From the NCBI RefSeq assembly GCF_030272615.1, contig NC_081412.1:139130747-139194746 (forward strand): a DNA stretch of 64,000 bases. Reading direction: 5' to 3'. Shown here one piece after another: positions 50,401 to 62,185 of the stretch. Below the pieces are notes generated by a model. It was not told the origin of the DNA and ran no database searches. It saw only the letters and a list, made by a program, of their open reading frames with translations. The translations under genes and the position numbers were made by a program. The stretch is from Cryptomeria japonica (Eukaryota > Streptophyta > Pinopsida > Cupressales > Cupressaceae). The stretch's first letter is position 1, and each line of letters starts with the position of its first letter.

Positions 50401-51517
50401 CACCACCATCATATACTTCCAAAGATAGAAACTTTCTTCGGTCACCAATCATATGGTGAGAACAACCACTGTCAATAATCCACTCATTGGAATTATCAAA
50501 GCGGGAGACAAGAGCCTTCTTGTCTGACACATCTTTTTTTACTGCAACAAACACGATATCTTCATTCTCTTCATCTTCTGATTCCTCATCTGTGACACCT
50601 TCATCAACTGCTACAAAATAGTTTCTTCGGTTTCCTCCTTTGAATTTCTTGAACCTTTCCGGTTTGTCCTTGTTATCACCATTAGGACAGTTTACAGCAA
50701 TATGTCCTGTCCGGTTACAAGAAAAGCATTTCAAAGGGAGCTTACCTCTGTATTTACCAGTTCCCTTAGGAAGTCTCTTGGCAAGAAGAGCTTCAAATTC
50801 CATCAGAATCTCTTCATCATCCATTTCTCTGCTCTTTCTTGGTTCATGACTAGTGCTTGCTTCTTTTCCTTTACTGGATGGTGCAGTAGAAGCTCTAAAA
50901 GTTGATTCAATCTTTTGAACACTGCCATCAAAACTATTTAGCTCATAGGCTGTTAATTTTCCAATGATGGAGTCTAGGGATACCTTAGTCTTGTCTATTG
51001 ATCTCAACTCCTGAATAGCAGCAACCCTTATTGCATAGACTAGTAATAAGGATCTCAAAAATTTGCTCACCATAGTGGAATCTTCCATTTTACTACCTGC
51101 ACTCTTGATATCTCCAACAACAATTTTGATTCTTATTCCATATTGTTGAATGGTCTCACCTTCAACCATCCGCATGTGTTCAAACTTCCCTCTAAGGCTT
51201 TCTTCCTTAGCTTGTTTTACATGCTCATCACTACCATAGATATTCTCAAGAGTATCCCATACTTCTTTGGGATTTTCTTTATCCTAGACATCAGTAAACT
51301 CAATGTCAGATAAACTATTGATTAGGGCCTCCATGACTTCCCCATTCTCCTGAATCTCTCTCTTTTGATCATTGATAAGAATACCGGTAGGGATAACATA
51401 AGCATTCTCAACATAGCTCCAGTGTTTAGCACCCATGCTTCTGATGTATATCTTCATTCTGTCCTTCCATATTTTAAAGTTATCTCTGTTGAACTTTGGA
51501 CCTTCCCTCTTCATCAT
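47425..51517 (-). pseudogene. E5 Gag-Pol polyprotein
   Basis: Starting at MMKREGPKF (51,517), one frame runs to about 47,890: UBN2-type Gag, knuckle CFSCNRTGHIAVNC (about 50,690-50,731), protease WIIDSGCSHHM (about 50,465-50,500), pre-integrase WHRRLCHVNFDN, integrase with HTDLCGPM and RTDQGGEFTS, RT with [11 protein letters not shown] (48,350-48,382), then RNase H. Six in-frame stops occur, all TAG: five at Gln positions and one at a Trp position. A one-base insertion near 47,895 breaks the RNase H FTDADW motif. Length (about 1,360 codons) is normal for Copia. Catalytic residues of protease and integrase are otherwise intact. Confidence 0.93.
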
Positions 51518-51570
51518 TACAATAGGATCTTTCCCTCAAGCGGTTAAGCTTACAACACAAAGGACCTGGA

Positions 51571-51586
51571 GGACACTCTGATACCA
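51571..51586 (-). other. E5 primer-binding site
   Basis: The minus strand reads TGGTATCAGAGTGTCC two bases from the right LTR, matching the initiator-Met primer site over the first 11 bases. Confidence 0.88.
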
Positions 51587-51588
51587 AT

Positions 51589-53111
51589 TGATAACTCAAT
51601 GATGAACGGTGAGTACCAAACCGGTACTGAGAGGGGGGGGGGGGTGAATCAGTACAGGCACAAAAACTTTTTCCGAACTGGTTTGACTGCAGACAGTGAA
51701 CTTGACTGGCAATCACTAACATCGGTCGAAACTAGATTACTACTGATTAAACACAATGCTACTGGAAAGACATAAACCAGTAACACTTAGCTTTCCATAC
51801 AACCTACTCCCTTATTTCCACTTTATCCTTATGCATAAACAGATAATTTGTCATCAGAGATACAATAATTTACTAGCATAACATGATTCACCGCTTGACA
51901 AAAAATAACAAAACATCACATGAAAGAGGCATCACACATGACACACATATTTTTCATGTGGAAACCCAACTGGGAAAAATCACAGTGGGGATGAATACCC
52001 ACAAGCTATTTTTGAACTCTTTAGAAGTCCGCTCTATTAGGAGCTTAGTCCAGTTAAAGACTATTACAACATGTTCTATTAGGAACCGATCCTGTTAGGG
52101 ATCACCCAGTTAAGGTATGGCTAGAATACCTGGTTAAAGGTTAAACCCTGTTAGAGGATTTTATGAACTCAATGGCTTTGAGTCACCCTGTTAAAGGATT
52201 TACAACAAGATGGTTAAAGCTACCTGATTAAGGGATTTTCCAACTGTTAAAGTGGCTAAAGATCAACATGTATTACAATGATCTGGTAATAGCACTCAAT
52301 GCCTAATGCAGATCCGCTTTAGTTCCTTCCTTCTGCACACACACTATGCAGACATCAATCCTCTTATCTGGTCTGGCAAGAATCACGTATCTCTGCACTT
52401 AGACACACACACCATTTTCCAACAACCTCAGTGTGAAACACAACATCGACCTTATAGGAAACAGATAGGTCGGTTAGCAAAAACCCTAAACCCTAAACAT
52501 TTAGGTTAAGCAATTTAGGTGATTCAATCCTGACCATTGAATATTTTGCATTTGAATACAATGGTCTTGAACAGTTCTCAAGACATTCTCCATTGTTCAT
52601 TCTTCACCGCTTCATGGAGGCGATAACCCATCATGCGTTCTCCATCGTTTACAGGGACTTCACACATTCCCGAGGTAGATAGGATCAATCTCCTTCATGA
52701 AAGATCCTTCATATGCACAAGGTTGACTTGGCAACATGATCTGATCTCTATCATAATGCTAACTCATCGCATAATGTCATCAGTTGAATCATACAGGCTT
52801 TGGAAAACTTCAACCAGAAACCCTGAAGGTAAGACTACCAACCAGTAGTCATACCATATTAAACCTTAATAGAAAACATTCCATATACCAGTTCACATTA
52901 CATCATACCGCTTCACCTAAACAAGCATATCGCTTCTCCTTTTGCACATATACCGGTTCACAACATTATACTGGTTCACTTTGCCAATTGCTTAACCGGT
53001 AATTGCCTAACCGGTTCGCTCTGCAGCATATTGTCAGTTCAATCTCCAACATATTGACATCAATGACAACATAATATCATCATGTCAACATACTCTGCAC
53101 AAATACCAACA
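51589..53111 (-). repeat. E5 5' LTR (right copy)
   Basis: It starts TGATAACTCAATG and ends AATACCAACA, aligned end to end with the left copy. The telo-box-like AAACCCTAAACCCTAAA lies at 52,481-52,498. Confidence 0.92.
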
Positions 53112-53748
53112 AGAGCATAGTCATTATATCCAAGACCACAAGACCATATCTACAAATGTGGATGAACACGAAGCATTCTTCCAAACTATCTTCAACACGC
53201 TTCTTCTATAATTTCACTCTTAAACAACTTTTAAACACGAAGATAACATTTGCTTCACTCAGGAATAATAAAGGAGATACTACAACAACTTGTAATATGC
53301 ACAAGATGATATGAAAAATATCACTTCATCATCATGCCTATAATCCTCATCTTAATATCACCATGATATCATATTTGCAATTATTCATGAGCATCATCAT
53401 CATCACCACAACATACTAAGTGTAGACATCAAGACCAAGAAGGTGGACATCCACATAAAAGAACCTCTTTCAAGTGTATAATACATTAATGATAACAAAG
53501 TACAATGAAACATATCAGCAACAACAAACTGCAACACCATTCATCAACATGTACTATCATTAGTAAAGGGTGGACACCAAGGACTGCATCATATATGTAA
53601 TAACAACAATATTCAATATCTTCCTCAACACTAAGCGAATAATCACTTTACAATCTGACAATCACAACACAGAGTATGACATGACATAATTTGACAACAT
53701 CAAGCTCATCAACACACAAACTAAGGGTTGATATCATTGACAACACCA
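53112..53748 (-). repeat. E4 5' LTR, second part
   Basis: It resumes with AGAGCATAGTCATTATATCC, the same sequence as in the left E4 LTR near 39,220, and can be followed to TTGACAACA near 53,745. The terminal CCAACA of the left LTR has no clear counterpart, so the end has decayed or been lost. Confidence 0.8.
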
Positions 53749-54205
53749 AGTCATAAATGGCAACATCTACTAATAGGAACCTCTACCAAAGAAATGACAA
53801 CAATATAAAGAGATGCATAGCCTTAGATTTGATCTACAATAGACACCTGACACCTTCAACTCCATTTGATCAGCAACACCTTGGCACAAACAATGTGCCT
53901 CTCATTGCCTTCATTTTTAATTGAAAAAATCACTTTTCCCAATGCTTAATGTTCCCATGAAATAATTTATCTCTACATGAAAAATTATTCTCACTATTGC
54001 ACTTTACCTTGCTAGTGAAAATAATCACTCTTAGGTGAAAACACATTTGGATTATAACTCAAAATTCAATGTAAATCTACATTTTACCAAATATATTAAT
54101 ATTTTGAGCAATAAAAATCCCTTTGTATGTTTTAACATTTATCATTTTAATACACAAAATCTAATTTTATATAGCCATATTTGACATTTCGTCAAATATT
54201 TGGTA
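53749..54205. other. No gene seen
   Basis: AT-rich DNA between the E4 LTR end and the second ISN1-like fragment, with no frame or repeat match noted. Confidence 0.5.
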
Positions 54206-54500
54206 AGGATCTACTTCCCTTTGCATCACATTTTGATTCTTCATATTCTACAATCACTTTTTGAAATAATCCCTTTGATTGTTGTAGCCTCTCATTAGTT
54301 TAAGATGTTTGGTATTTATAAATTTCTATTGCACAAAGGCTATATTCATGCTCTCTCACATTAATGATCCTAATCTATCAAACTTATTCCCATGTCCACA
54401 AATACGTCAATTCCACCATCAAAAGCACAAAATGGCAACTCAACATCCACTAGTTGCATCTAAACAATTAAATCCTTCTCTTCAAATACCTCATATATAG
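54206..54500 (-). pseudogene. ISN1: Second ISN1-like fragment
   Basis: This aligns along its length with 26,880-27,182. The minus strand keeps CAFDGGIDVFVDMG in one frame (about 54,400-54,440), closer to the ISN1 FDGG motif than the first copy, and then hits a stop. The shared intron-like continuation means the two fragments come from the same genomic copy. Homology ends where the E6 LTR begins. Confidence 0.68.
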
Positions 54501-55804
54501 TGTGTGAAGGACACAAAATATACTCAGAAGGGGGTGAATCTATTTATACCAATTTCTACTCAACTAAATATTAATTATCATTAACAGCTTCAAATATAAA
54601 CCCCAATTTATTAAATTAACATTTAATAATATTTCCTTAAAGATAAAGCAATTAATCAATACACAAGAAAACATCCACATAATAAACACCATATTTACAT
54701 AGAAACCTAGAATGGGAAAAACCATGGTGAGAATAGTTGTTTGGATCTATTTCCTGAATCTAACCTCACAAAATAATGAATCATTTACAATATAAAGTAG
54801 GCACTAACCTACTGCAGACACCAATCCCCAATTACATTTTCAACCTGTAGGAAACATCAATATCCTACTCCAAGATCTAAGCACCAACTCAGTAGGTGAG
54901 ACACTAATCCCACAAAGTACGAAGATATGAATTTCAAACCTTCAAACGAAATACCCGGCTTGTACTTGATTTGATCAATGTTTAGAGCACTATCCCACAT
55001 TACATATGATCTTATGATGAAATAACACAATAATTGGAAAGCAACTCACATAATGTCACCCTAATTTATATTGGATAATTGCATCGATACCCATGCACAC
55101 ATCAATATTAGATTCCTTTTCAACTTACCAAGATAGATCTTAGATCAACTATATATTTGCACTATAATTACAATTACATTCATATTTTGGCCTAAAATAA
55201 AGACTATTCCATCTACACGTCGATCACAAACATAACCCTTAACCAAACAAGTAATAGGATGGGTCTAATAGCCCACATGCTACTCCAAAAAAAAAGAACA
55301 TGCTATGAATTTCCCAATGTATCCTTATCGCATTCTAATGGTTAGCCACGTGATATATTTGATGATCACATGTTACAAACCTTTGGTGCATCAAACTAGA
55401 AAAACAACCCAATTTATCAACAAGAACAATGACGATTCTCTCACTTCAAACTTTATGTCCTTAAGAGATTAACTCTAAAAAAACTTTGGAATCTGATAAA
55501 GCATGTGAGCATGACAAATTCTCAACAAAAATACACTATCTGAGGAATAGACCTCAAAAAAATGTCTTAGATACTTTCATATCATGTTCTATACTAGGAA
55601 TGAATGCAGAATGATATTACAAACATCCTACAAATGATCTTACAACTTCACATTGTACTTCTAGAACTCAAATGCTTAGACATAGATATTTATGATAGTT
55701 GTGGCTATACAATTTCATGTTGATTCAACCTTATAATGAGATACACATAATATTCATCACATGTTTGGCACTCCTTTGACATCAATGACAACATATATCC
55801 AATA
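54501..55804 (-). mobile_element. E6: 3' LTR of a further LTR element
   Basis: It starts TGTGTGAAGGACAC exactly where ISN1 homology stops, and ends ATATATCCAATA (CA mutated to TA). It is followed by TCTCTCCCTTTGTC, the complement of a polypurine tract (55,805-55,819). About 1.3 kb long. The other LTR must lie right of the window. The starting base is uncertain by two positions. Confidence 0.7.
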
Positions 55805-56183
55805 GTCTCTCCCTTTGTCTTTGATCTTAAACAACAAAATGTTGTTTGCATGCCAATATAGACAACTTCTTTCTGAAACTCCTTCTATGTGATACAAAAT
55901 GAAGACAATGAAAATATAAAGATAACTACATGCATAAACACACTAAACTAATTTAGGCACAAAATATTATACCTTCATTACTTCCTTAACTGAGCCAAAG
56001 TGAGTGCACCCAAATGGCACTTTATTTTCTCTTTGGATAATTTATGATGTGGATTGCTCTCAAGATCAAAACAACAAGGATTCAAAATGAATATCTGAGC
56101 ATAATGATGATATGATTGCAAATAATTTTTGTGAAGGGAGGAGGCACCAATTTATAGATTTTATATGGAGGAATGGATGGTTA
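55805..56183 (-). other. E6 interior, left part
   Basis: A polypurine tract and about 360 bp of downstream noncoding interior; no frame recognised. E7 is inserted at 56,184; its target site GGTTA belongs to E6. Confidence 0.55.
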
Positions 56184-57731
56184 TGTTGGCATATGTGCAA
56201 GAGTATGATGACATGATGATATTGTATATTGTCATTGATGTCAATATGCTGAGAAGTGAACTGGTATATTGAAGCTAAGCAACTGGCAAAGAGAACCGGT
56301 ATGGTGTTGTGAAGCGGTATGCCAATATGCTGAGGAGTGAACCGGTATATTGAAGTTAAGAAACTAGCAAAGAGAACTGGTATGGTGGTGTAAACCGGTA
56401 TATGTGCAATAGGTGAAGCGGTATGTTTGTCCAAGTGAACTGGTATGTTGAAATGTGAACCGGTACATGGAATGTGGTAGGGCTACCAGTTGGTAGTCTT
56501 AGCTTCAGGGTTTCTGGTTGAAGTGTTCTAAGCCTATGTGATTCAACTGATGACATCATGTGATGAGTTAGCATTGTAATGAACATCAGATTGTGTTGCC
56601 ACATCAACCTTGTGCGCGTGAAGGATCTTGCATGAAGGAGATTGATCCTCTCTACCTCAGGAATGTGCGAAGTCCCTGTAAACAGTGGAGAACGTGTCAT
56701 GGGTTATCGCCTCCATGAAGCGGTGAAGAACAAATGATGGAGAATGTCTTGAGATCTATTCAAGACTATTGTATTCAAATGCAAAGTGCTCAATGGTCAG
56801 GATTGAACCGATCAATTGCTTAACCTAAATGTTTAGGGTTTAGGGTTTATGCTGCCGACCTATCTGTGTTCTATAAGGTCGATGTTGTGTTTCATGTTGA
56901 GGTTGTTGGCAAATGTTGTATGTGTATCTATGTGCAGAAATAAATGATTCTTGCTAGACCAGATAAGAGGATTGATACCTGCATAGTGTGTGTGCAGAAG
57001 GAAGGAACTAAAGCGGATCTGCATTGGCATTGAGTGCTATTACAAGATCATTGTAATACCTGTTGATCTTTAACTACTTCAACAGTTGGAAAATCCCTTA
57101 ACCGGGTAGCTTTAACCAACTTGTTGTAAATCCTTTAACAAGGTGACTCAAAGCCATTGAGTTCATAAAATCCTCTAACAAGGTAACCTCTAATAGGGTT
57201 TAACCCTTAACCGAGTGATCCCTAACAAGATTGGTTCCTAACAGAACCTGTTGTAAGTCTTTAACTGGACTAGGCTCCTAACAGAGTGAACTTTTAAAGA
57301 GTTCAAAAACAGCTTGTGGGTATTCATCCCCACCATGGTTTTTCCCAGTTGGGTTTCCACGTGAAAAATATGTGTGTCATGTGTGATGCCTCTTTCATGT
57401 GATGCTTTGTTATTTTCTGTCAAGCGATGAATCATGTTATGCTAGTAATTAATTGTATCTCTGATGATAGATTATCTGTTTATGCATAAGGATAAAGTGG
57501 AAATGAGGGAGTAGGTTGTATGGAAAGCTAAGTGTTGCTGGTTTATGTCTTTCCCAGTAGCATTGTGTTTAACTGGTAGTAATCTAGTTCAAACCAATGT
57601 TAGTGATTGCCAGTCAAGTTCACTGTTTGCAGTCAAACCAGTTCAAGAAAAGTTTTTGTGCCTATACTAATTCACCCCCCCCCCCCCTCTCAGTACCGGT
57701 TTGGTACTCACCATTCATTATTGAGTTATCA
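56184..57731 (+). repeat. E7 5' LTR
   Basis: It starts TGTTGGCATATG and ends TTGAGTTATCA. U3 has an 81-bp tandem duplication (from about 56,243 and 56,324) full of ACCGGTAT words, a telo-box-like TTTAGGGTTTAGGGTTT at about 56,832-56,848, and about ten TAACARGGT-like iterations at 57,090-57,290. A C run lies at 57,677-57,688. Confidence 0.94.
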
Positions 57732-57733
57732 AT

Positions 57734-57746
57734 TGGTATCAGAGCA
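57734..57746 (+). other. E7 primer-binding site
   Basis: TGGTATCAGAGCA lies two bases after the LTR end, a match to the initiator-Met primer site. Confidence 0.92.
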
Positions 57747-57802
57747 TCTTCCAAGTCCTCTGTGTTGTAAGTTAAACGGCTTGAGGCAAAGATCCTACAC
57801 TA

Positions 57803-60800
57803 ATGATGAAGAGGGAAGGTCCAAAGTTTAACTGAGATAACTTTAAAATATGGAAGGATAGAATGAAGATATACATCAGAAATGTTGAGAATTCTTATGT
57901 TATCCCTACCAGTATTCTCACCAATGATCAAAAGAGAGAGATTTAGGAGAATGGGCAAGTCATGAAAGCCCTAATCAGCAGTTTATCTGACATTGAGTTT
58001 ATTGATGTTCAGGATAAAGAGAATCCCAAAGAAGTATGGGATGCCCTTGAAAATATCTATGATGGTGATGAGCATGTGAAACAAGCTAAGGAAGAGAGCC
58101 TTAGGGGAAAGTTTGAAGACATGCGGATGGTTGAAGGAGAGACCATTCAACAATATGGAATAAGAATCAAAATTGTTGTTGGAGACATCAAGAGTGCAGG
58201 TGGTAAAATGGAAGATTCCACTATTGTTAGCAAAGTTTTGAGATCCTTATTACTAGTCTATGCAATAAGGGTTGTTGCTATTCAGGAGTTGAGGTCTGTA
58301 GACAAGACAAAGGTATCCCTGGACTCCATCATTGCAAAGCTAACAGCTTATGAGCTAAATAATTATGATTGCAATATTCAGAAGACCGAATCAGCCTTCA
58401 GAGCATCTGCTGCACTATCTAGAAAAGGAAAAGAAGCTAGTACTACCTGTGAACAAAGACAAAGTAGAGAAATGGATGATGAGGAGATTATGATGTAATT
58501 TGAAGCTCTTCTTGCCAAGAGAATTCCCAAGGGAACCGGTAAATACAGAGGTAAGCTCCCTTTGAAATGTTTTTCTTGTAACTGGATAGGACACATTGCT
58601 ATAAACTGCCCTAATGGTGATAACAAGGACAAACCGGAAAGGTTCAAGAAGTTCAAAGGAGGAAATCGAACAAACAGTTTTGTAGTAGTTGATGAAGGTG
58701 TCACTGATGAGGAATCAGAAGATGAAGAAAATGAAGATATTGTGTTTGTTGCAGTCAAGGAAGATGTGTCAGATAAGAAGGCTCTTGTCTCCCGCTTTGA
58801 TAATCCCAATGAGTGGATTATTGACAGTGGCTGCTCTCATCATATGACTAGTGACCAGAGTAAGTTTCTATCTTTGGAAGAGTATGATGGTGGTGTTGTC
58901 CATTTTGGTAATGATGCACCTTGTATGGTCAAAGGCAAAGGGTCTATCTCTCTGAATGGAAAGAGCAGTGCTAACAATGTGTATTGGGTGGAAGGTCTAA
59001 GACACAATCTTTTGAGTGTTGCCCAGCTAAATGATAGTGGACTCACTCTGGAATTTAAAAATGGAATGTGCAAAATCAAAGGAAAGAATGGTGAACTGAT
59101 GGCCACCGGTAAGAAGACCAAAGGTAACCTATTTCAGCTAAATGCAAATATCAGTACATGTCTTATGGCTAATTTTGATGATAGCTAGATATGGCATAGG
59201 AGACTCTGCCATGTAAACTTTGACAACATTGTGAATGCCATTAAGACCAAGGCAGTTAGAGGATTACCTGTGCTGAGCAAATTGGAAAATCCTCTATGCA
59301 AAGAGTGTCAACTGGGGAAAATGTCTTCCTCAACCTTCAAAGGTAAATCTTTCACTGTAGACAATTTACTTGTTCTTGTGCATATTGATTTGTGTGGTCC
59401 TATGAAAACTAGGAGTGTGTAGGGAGATAGGTATTTTATGATTCTAAAAGATGATTTCTCAAGAATGATGTGGGTCACATTCTTGAAGGACAAATCTAAA
59501 GCTTTTGGAAAGTTCAAAGCCTTCAGAGCACTGGTTGAAAAAGAAAGCGGTAAGAGGATTAAGTGCTTAAGAACTAATCAAGGAGGGGAATTCACTTTCG
59601 GTGAATTCAACAAATATTGTGAAAAGAATGGCATCAAGAGGCAACTGCCTACCCCCCAGACTCCACAACAAAATGGCTTAGCAGAGAGGAACAACCGAAC
59701 TGTGGTTGAAGTGGCTAGAACTATGCTAATCCAAGGAAAAGTTGCTCACACCTTTTGGAGAGAAGCGGTGAGCACTGCAGTCTACACAATGAACTGGGTA
59801 CTCATCAAGAAAGGTAAGGATAAGACTCCTTATGAATACTAGACCGGTAAGACACCAGTGGTAAGCTACTTCAGAATGTTTGGTAGAAAATTTTATATCA
59901 AGAGGAGTGAACATCAGAGCAAGTTTGATGCAAAATGTGATGAAGGAATATTCCTAGGATATTCCACCAGAAGTAAAGCTCTCAAACGTTTCAACAATAG
60001 GACTCAGAGAACTGTTGAAAGCACCAATGTTAGGGCTGATGAAAACTCTAAGAAACCTGAGGAAACCGGTAGTGAGCAAGTAGGAGATGAACCGGTAGTA
60101 ACCTTCTGGGAACCGGTTGCAAATCAGCCCAGTACGAGTAATTGTGCTCCTACATCGGTAGATACTGATACTGATGAAGATGAGGATGATGAAGAAAAGA
60201 AAGAGGAAGCTGTTAAGAACATACCTAGGTATGTCAAACTCAATCATGATCCAAACCAAATCATAGGAGACAAGGATGCAAGAATCCTTACAAGAAGAAA
60301 GGTCAAAGAAAACTCATGTATGATCTCTGAATTTGAGCCTAAATCATTCAAAGAGGCACATAAAGATGAAGATTGGATCAAGGCAATGGAAGAGGATCTT
60401 GATCAGATAGAAAAGAATGGTACATGGTCCTTGGTGCCCAGACCGGAGCATAAAAATGTCATTGGTACCAAATGGGTTTTCAGAAATAAGCTAAATGAAG
60501 ATGGGATAGTGATAAGAAACAAATCCAGACTGGTGTGTAAGGGGTATGCTCAAGAAGAAGGAGAAGATTATGGAGAAACCTTTTCTCCAGTAGCCAGATT
60601 GGAAGGAGTTTGTATGCTTCTTGCATATGCAGCTTTTAAAGGATTCAAGGTATACAAAATGGATATAAAATCTGCATTCCTAAATGGAATACTTGAAGAG
60701 GAGGTGTATATAGAGAAACCAGATGGGTTTGCCCTATCAGAAGACAGTGACATGGTGTGTAGGCTACATAAAGCCTTGTATGGACTAAAGCAAGCACCTA

Positions 60801-61870
60801 GAGCATGGTATGAATGCTTGCACTCCCATCTTGTGAAGATTGGATTTGAAAGAACAAGTGAAGATAGCAATATCTACTTGAAATCAGAAGGAGATCAGAT
60901 TCTGATCTGTGAAGTATTTGTTGATGACATCATCTTTGGAGGAGATGACAAGATGAGTCATGATTTTGTAGATGAGATGAGAAACGAGTTTGAGATGTCA
61001 CTTATAGAGGAGATTAAGTTCTTCATTGGACTACAGATTCAACAAATGAAAGATGGAATGTTTATCACTTAGTCCAAGTATGTCAAAGAAGTATTGAAGA
61101 ATTTTGGCATGAAAGATAGCAAACCGGTTGGTACATCGATGGTGGTCGGTTGTAAATTATCAAAAGATGATGACTCAGTGGTGGTAAATGAGAAGGAATA
61201 CTAATCAATGATTGGTAAGTTGCATTATGTAGTGCATAGCAGACTGGACATTGCACATGAAGTGGGCATTACCGCTCGGTTCCAGAAAAGCCCAAGAGAA
61301 TCCCACTTGATAGTAGTCAAGCGGATTCTTAGATATTTGAATGGAACTATAGAGTATGGATTCTGGTATCCATACAACAATGATTTCAGTCTCAAAGTGT
61401 TTACCGATGCCGATTGGGCTGGTAATGTGGATGACCAGAAGAGCACAACCAATGGTGCATTCTTCCTTGGTGGTAGACTAGTCTCATGGATGAGTAAAAA
61501 GCAGAGTTGTATCACTCAGTCTACAGCAAAAGCGGAGTATGTTGCAGCTTTTATGAACTACACCCAGACTATTTGGATGAAGCATGTATTGAATGGCTTC
61601 AAAGTTCTTGTATCTGAACCGGTAAGTATATTTTGTGACAACACAAGTGCAATTAACATCTCCAAGAATCCGGTTTTGCATGCTAGAACCAAGCACTTTG
61701 AGCTCAAGTATCATTTCTTGAGGGAGAAGGTTCAGAACAAGGAGGTTGTATTGGAACATGTTTCCAGTAAGGAGCAATTAGCAAATATATTCACCAAGCC
61801 TCTACCAAAGGCTTCATTTACCTATTTTAGAGGTGAATTAGGGGTGCTACCCCTTCAAGAGGTGAACTAA
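57803..61870 (+). pseudogene. E7 Gag-Pol polyprotein, one frame with eight stops
   Basis: From MMKREGPKF (57,803) to the stop at 61,868-61,870 the frame never shifts. Order: UBN2-type Gag, knuckle CFSCNWIGHIAINC (58,568-58,609), protease WIIDSGCSHHM (about 58,813-58,845), pre-integrase WHRRLCHVN, integrase, RT with FVDDIIFGG (about 60,917-60,942), RNase H with FTDADWAG (about 61,400) and the usual C-terminal ARTKHFELKYHFLRE. Internal stops begin at 57,833, 57,944, 58,496, 59,186, 59,420, 59,840, 61,070 and 61,202. The integrase second catalytic Asp reads Asn (RTNQGGEF; E5 has RTDQGGEF). It is therefore not functional as is. Confidence 0.95.
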
Positions 61871-61944
61871 AAGTATATTCTCCAGATCAGTCAGGTAAAG
61901 CAGTGTCCAATCTTTTTTAGGATTGATGTGTTGAAGGATGCTAC

Positions 61945-62185
61945 TCCTCAGGGGGGAGCAACATAGTGGAGCAGGAAAGCTTGTGCCTCCACTTTGGCAT
62001 TGTTGTCAAAGGGGGAGAAGATGTGAAGTAGAGAAGGTATCTGCAACAATAGGGAGAAGATGTGATGCTGAGTGATATCTTTGTATATTGCCATCAGAAG
62101 CGGAGAAGATAGCTGCAGCAATAGGGAGAATATGTGATGTTGAGTGATATTTTTGTATATTGCCATCAATGCCAAAGGGGGAGAT
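61945..62185 (+). promoter_or_regulatory. E7 multiple polypurine tracts and 72-bp duplication
   Basis: AGGGGGG/AGGGGGAG tracts at 61,950-61,957, 62,008-62,020 and 62,174-62,184, the last against the 3' LTR. A 72-bp tandem duplication (starting at 62,043 and 62,115) separates the last two. E5 has a single copy, so the duplication arose in the E7 line. Confidence 0.85.

Larger units (their letters stand above)
45669..53111 (-). mobile_element. E5: nearly complete Copia (Sirevirus-like) element inside the E4 LTR
   Basis: LTRs of 1,512 and 1,523 bp (45,669-47,180 and 51,589-53,111) are flanked by AGAGT and AGAGC, a target duplication with one mismatch. The primer site lies beside the right LTR and polypurine tracts beside the left. 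The interior holds one long Gag-Pol frame on the minus strand. It is the same family as E7, in opposite orientation. Confidence 0.93.
37858..53748 (-). mobile_element. E4: old Copia element with ~2-kb LTRs, hosting E5
   Basis: The left LTR is 37,858-39,867. The right LTR starts at 44,260, is split by E5 at 45,669-53,111, and resumes at 53,112. The interior of 4.4 kb carries a decayed Gag-Pol in the order of Copia. The LTRs are clearly diverged (about 15% by eye) and no target duplication remains: AGAAT before the left LTR has no partner near 53,750. Multiple polypurine tracts near the left LTR suggest a Sirevirus-type element. Confidence 0.85.

Noticed and set aside
48747-50905. Plus-strand frames across E5 (and minus-strand frames across E7)
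   Set aside because: They are antisense shadows of the Gag-Pol polyproteins.
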